DNA of 6,899 bases from DATJBF01 sp035515475. Its GTDB lineage: Bacteria > Verrucomicrobiota > Verrucomicrobiia > Palsa-1439. Below are positions 6,005 to 6,899 of this stretch, one piece after another. The stretch's first letter is position 1. Every line of letters begins with the position of its first letter. Location of the stretch: NCBI GenBank assembly GCA_035515475.1, contig DATJBF010000064.1:1-6899 (forward strand), read 5' to 3'. The notes beneath the pieces were generated by a model. The model made no database searches. It was given only the letters and a program-made list of their open reading frames with translations, and was not told the DNA's origin. A program made the position numbers and the translations under genes.

Positions 6005-6859
6005 TCACACGCGGAACCTCAGCTCGTCACGAAAATGTTTGGCGCGTTTCAGCATCGCGCGCAACTCGACCGCGTCGGCGTTTTCCAGCGCGGCGCGCAC
6101 CTTGCCGAGTTCCTCGATCAACGCATCGAGGGCGCGTCCGATCTCCTCCTTGTTCTCGAGGCAGATCTCCGTCCACATGTCGAACGGGCCGCTGGCGATG
6201 CGCGTGAAATCCTTGAAGCCCGGACCGGCGAAGTTGAGCGGATGTCCGCCGTCGCGGCACACGACGTTGATCACCGCGGCGGCGACGATGTGCGGCAGAT
6301 GGCTGATCCGGGCCACGATTTCGTCGTGCGCCAGCGGCGCGAGGGTCTTCACCGAGCAACCGATCGCTTTCCAGAAGTTGTACACCGTCCCCAGTGCGGC
6401 CTGGTCCGTATCTTCACGGGGCGTGACGATGCAGATGGCGTTCTCGAACAGGTCGCGGCGCGCGGCGTCGATGCCGGATTGCTCGGAGCCGGCCATGGGA
6501 TGCGAGCCGACGAAGCGGGCTTTACCGGCGAGCGCGTCCGAGAGCGCGTTGACCACGGGATACTTCACGCTCCCCACGTCGGTGACGACGCAGCCATCCG
6601 ACAGAGCCGGACGCATGTGTCCCGCGAGCGCGCCCATGGCGCCAAGCGGCGTGGCGAGAACGACGAGTTCGGCGTCGGCGACGATCTGCGCCAGATCGGT
6701 CGTGGCTTCATCGGCGGCGCCGAGCCGGTAGGCTTCGTCGGCGGCTTCAGGTCGGCGCGCCCAAATGGCGACCCGCGCCGCGACCTTGCGATGCCGCGCC
6801 GCAAGGCCGATGGAACCCCCGAGAAGACCGGGGCCGAGAATGGACAGTTTACGCACCAT
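6005..6859 (-). CDS. tyrA: Prephenate/arogenate dehydrogenase
   Basis: It oxidatively decarboxylates prephenate (or arogenate) in tyrosine biosynthesis in the cytoplasm. The 284-residue product begins with the dinucleotide-binding fold (GPGLLGGSIG, 9-18), then VVTDVGSVK (91-99), the GSHPMAGSEQSG motif (118-129) with the probable catalytic His120, SHLPHIVAAA (186-195) and GPGFKDFTRIASG (212-224), all hallmarks of TyrA. There is no fused chorismate mutase or ACT domain. After the second strand the sequence is IWARRP (32-37), basic where NAD-specific members usually have an acidic residue, hinting at NADP use; this is inference. The ATG at 6857-6859 lacks a Shine-Dalgarno sequence. aroA, which often sits between tyrA and cmk, is absent. 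Prephenate versus arogenate preference cannot be told from sequence. Confidence 0.94.
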   Translation of the reverse strand: MVRKLSILGPGLLGGSIGLAARHRKVAARVAIWARRPEAADEAYRLGAADEATTDLAQIVADAELVVLATPLGAMGALAGHMRPALSDGCVVTDVGSVKYPVVNALSDALAGKARFVGSHPMAGSEQSGIDAARRDLFENAICIVTPREDTDQAALGTVYNFWKAIGCSVKTLAPLAHDEIVARISHLPHIVAAAVINVVCRDGGHPLNFAGPGFKDFTRIASGPFDMWTEICLENKEEIGRALDALIEELGKVRAALENADAVELRAMLKRAKHFRDELRFRV

Positions 6860-6868
6860 CGGAGGCCC

Positions 6869-6897
6869 GTTGTAACAGCAAACATTTCGTTTGGCAA
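6869..6897 (-). promoter_or_regulatory. Candidate promoter directly upstream of tyrA
   Basis: On the minus strand TTGCCA (6892-6897, 5 of 6 to consensus) lies 17 bases before TACAAC (6869-6874, 4 of 6), and only 9 bases (GGGCCTCCG) separate this from the tyrA ATG. The transcript would be leaderless or nearly so, fitting the lack of a ribosome binding site. The same TTGCC-N17-TACAAC layout precedes tyrS. This is inferred; an upstream operon reading into tyrA cannot be excluded because the window ends here. Confidence 0.35.
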
Positions 6898-6899
6898 CA

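Noticed and set aside
6849..6899. Possible end of an upstream gene overlapping the tyrA start (frame closing with TAA at 6849-6851)
   Set aside because: Only 16 codons are visible, half of them ending in A or T, unlike real genes here. A promoter-like layout explains the same bases better.

Overview
The window looks like an ordinary housekeeping stretch of a fairly GC-rich bacterial chromosome, most likely from the Verrucomicrobiota (soil or freshwater, Pedosphaera/Limisphaera-like) or a close PVC relative. Three things point there: the gene order tyrA-cmk-plsC-rpsA, an interspersed repeat made of TTCGAATTTCGG-type words, and short hairpins each flanked by GTAG/CTAC. The last two resemble intergenic repeats I remember from uncultured Verrucomicrobia. 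This placement rests on memory of families and gene order, not on a search.

Layout, right to left, because every complete gene is on the minus strand. First comes a four-gene cluster: tyrA (prephenate/arogenate dehydrogenase, 6005-6859), cmk (CMP kinase, 5234-5971), plsC (1-acylglycerol-3-phosphate acyltransferase, 4504-5139) and rpsA (ribosomal protein S1 with six S1 domains, 2720-4387). This is a form of the widespread tyrA-aroA-cmk-(plsC/ispH)-rpsA arrangement, but aroA is missing between tyrA and cmk. A fold-back repeat of about 140 bp (about 5141-5283) fills the cmk-plsC junction and supplies the last residues of Cmk. A 410-bp non-coding gap (2310-2719) follows, holding several hairpins, terminator-like structures and a good sigma-70-type promoter with a 12-bp palindrome in its spacer. 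That promoter faces two small predicted lipoproteins: a DUF2846-like protein (1860-2309) and a PEGA-domain protein (1483-1803). Next comes tyrS (tyrosyl-tRNA synthetase, 136-1299). At the left edge the end of an unidentified plus-strand gene may converge on tyrS.

Functionally, tyrA makes the tyrosine precursor and tyrS charges tRNA with tyrosine. cmk, plsC and rpsA cover pyrimidine nucleotide supply, phospholipid synthesis and translation initiation. The two lipoproteins are unrelated envelope proteins of unknown role.

I see no exciting new system: no CRISPR array, transposase, phage gene, toxin-antitoxin pair or defence gene. The points most worth a second look are the repeat that became the Cmk C-terminus, the palindrome inside the lipoprotein promoter, and a near-identical promoter-to-start layout, without a Shine-Dalgarno sequence, in front of both tyrosine-related genes tyrS and tyrA.
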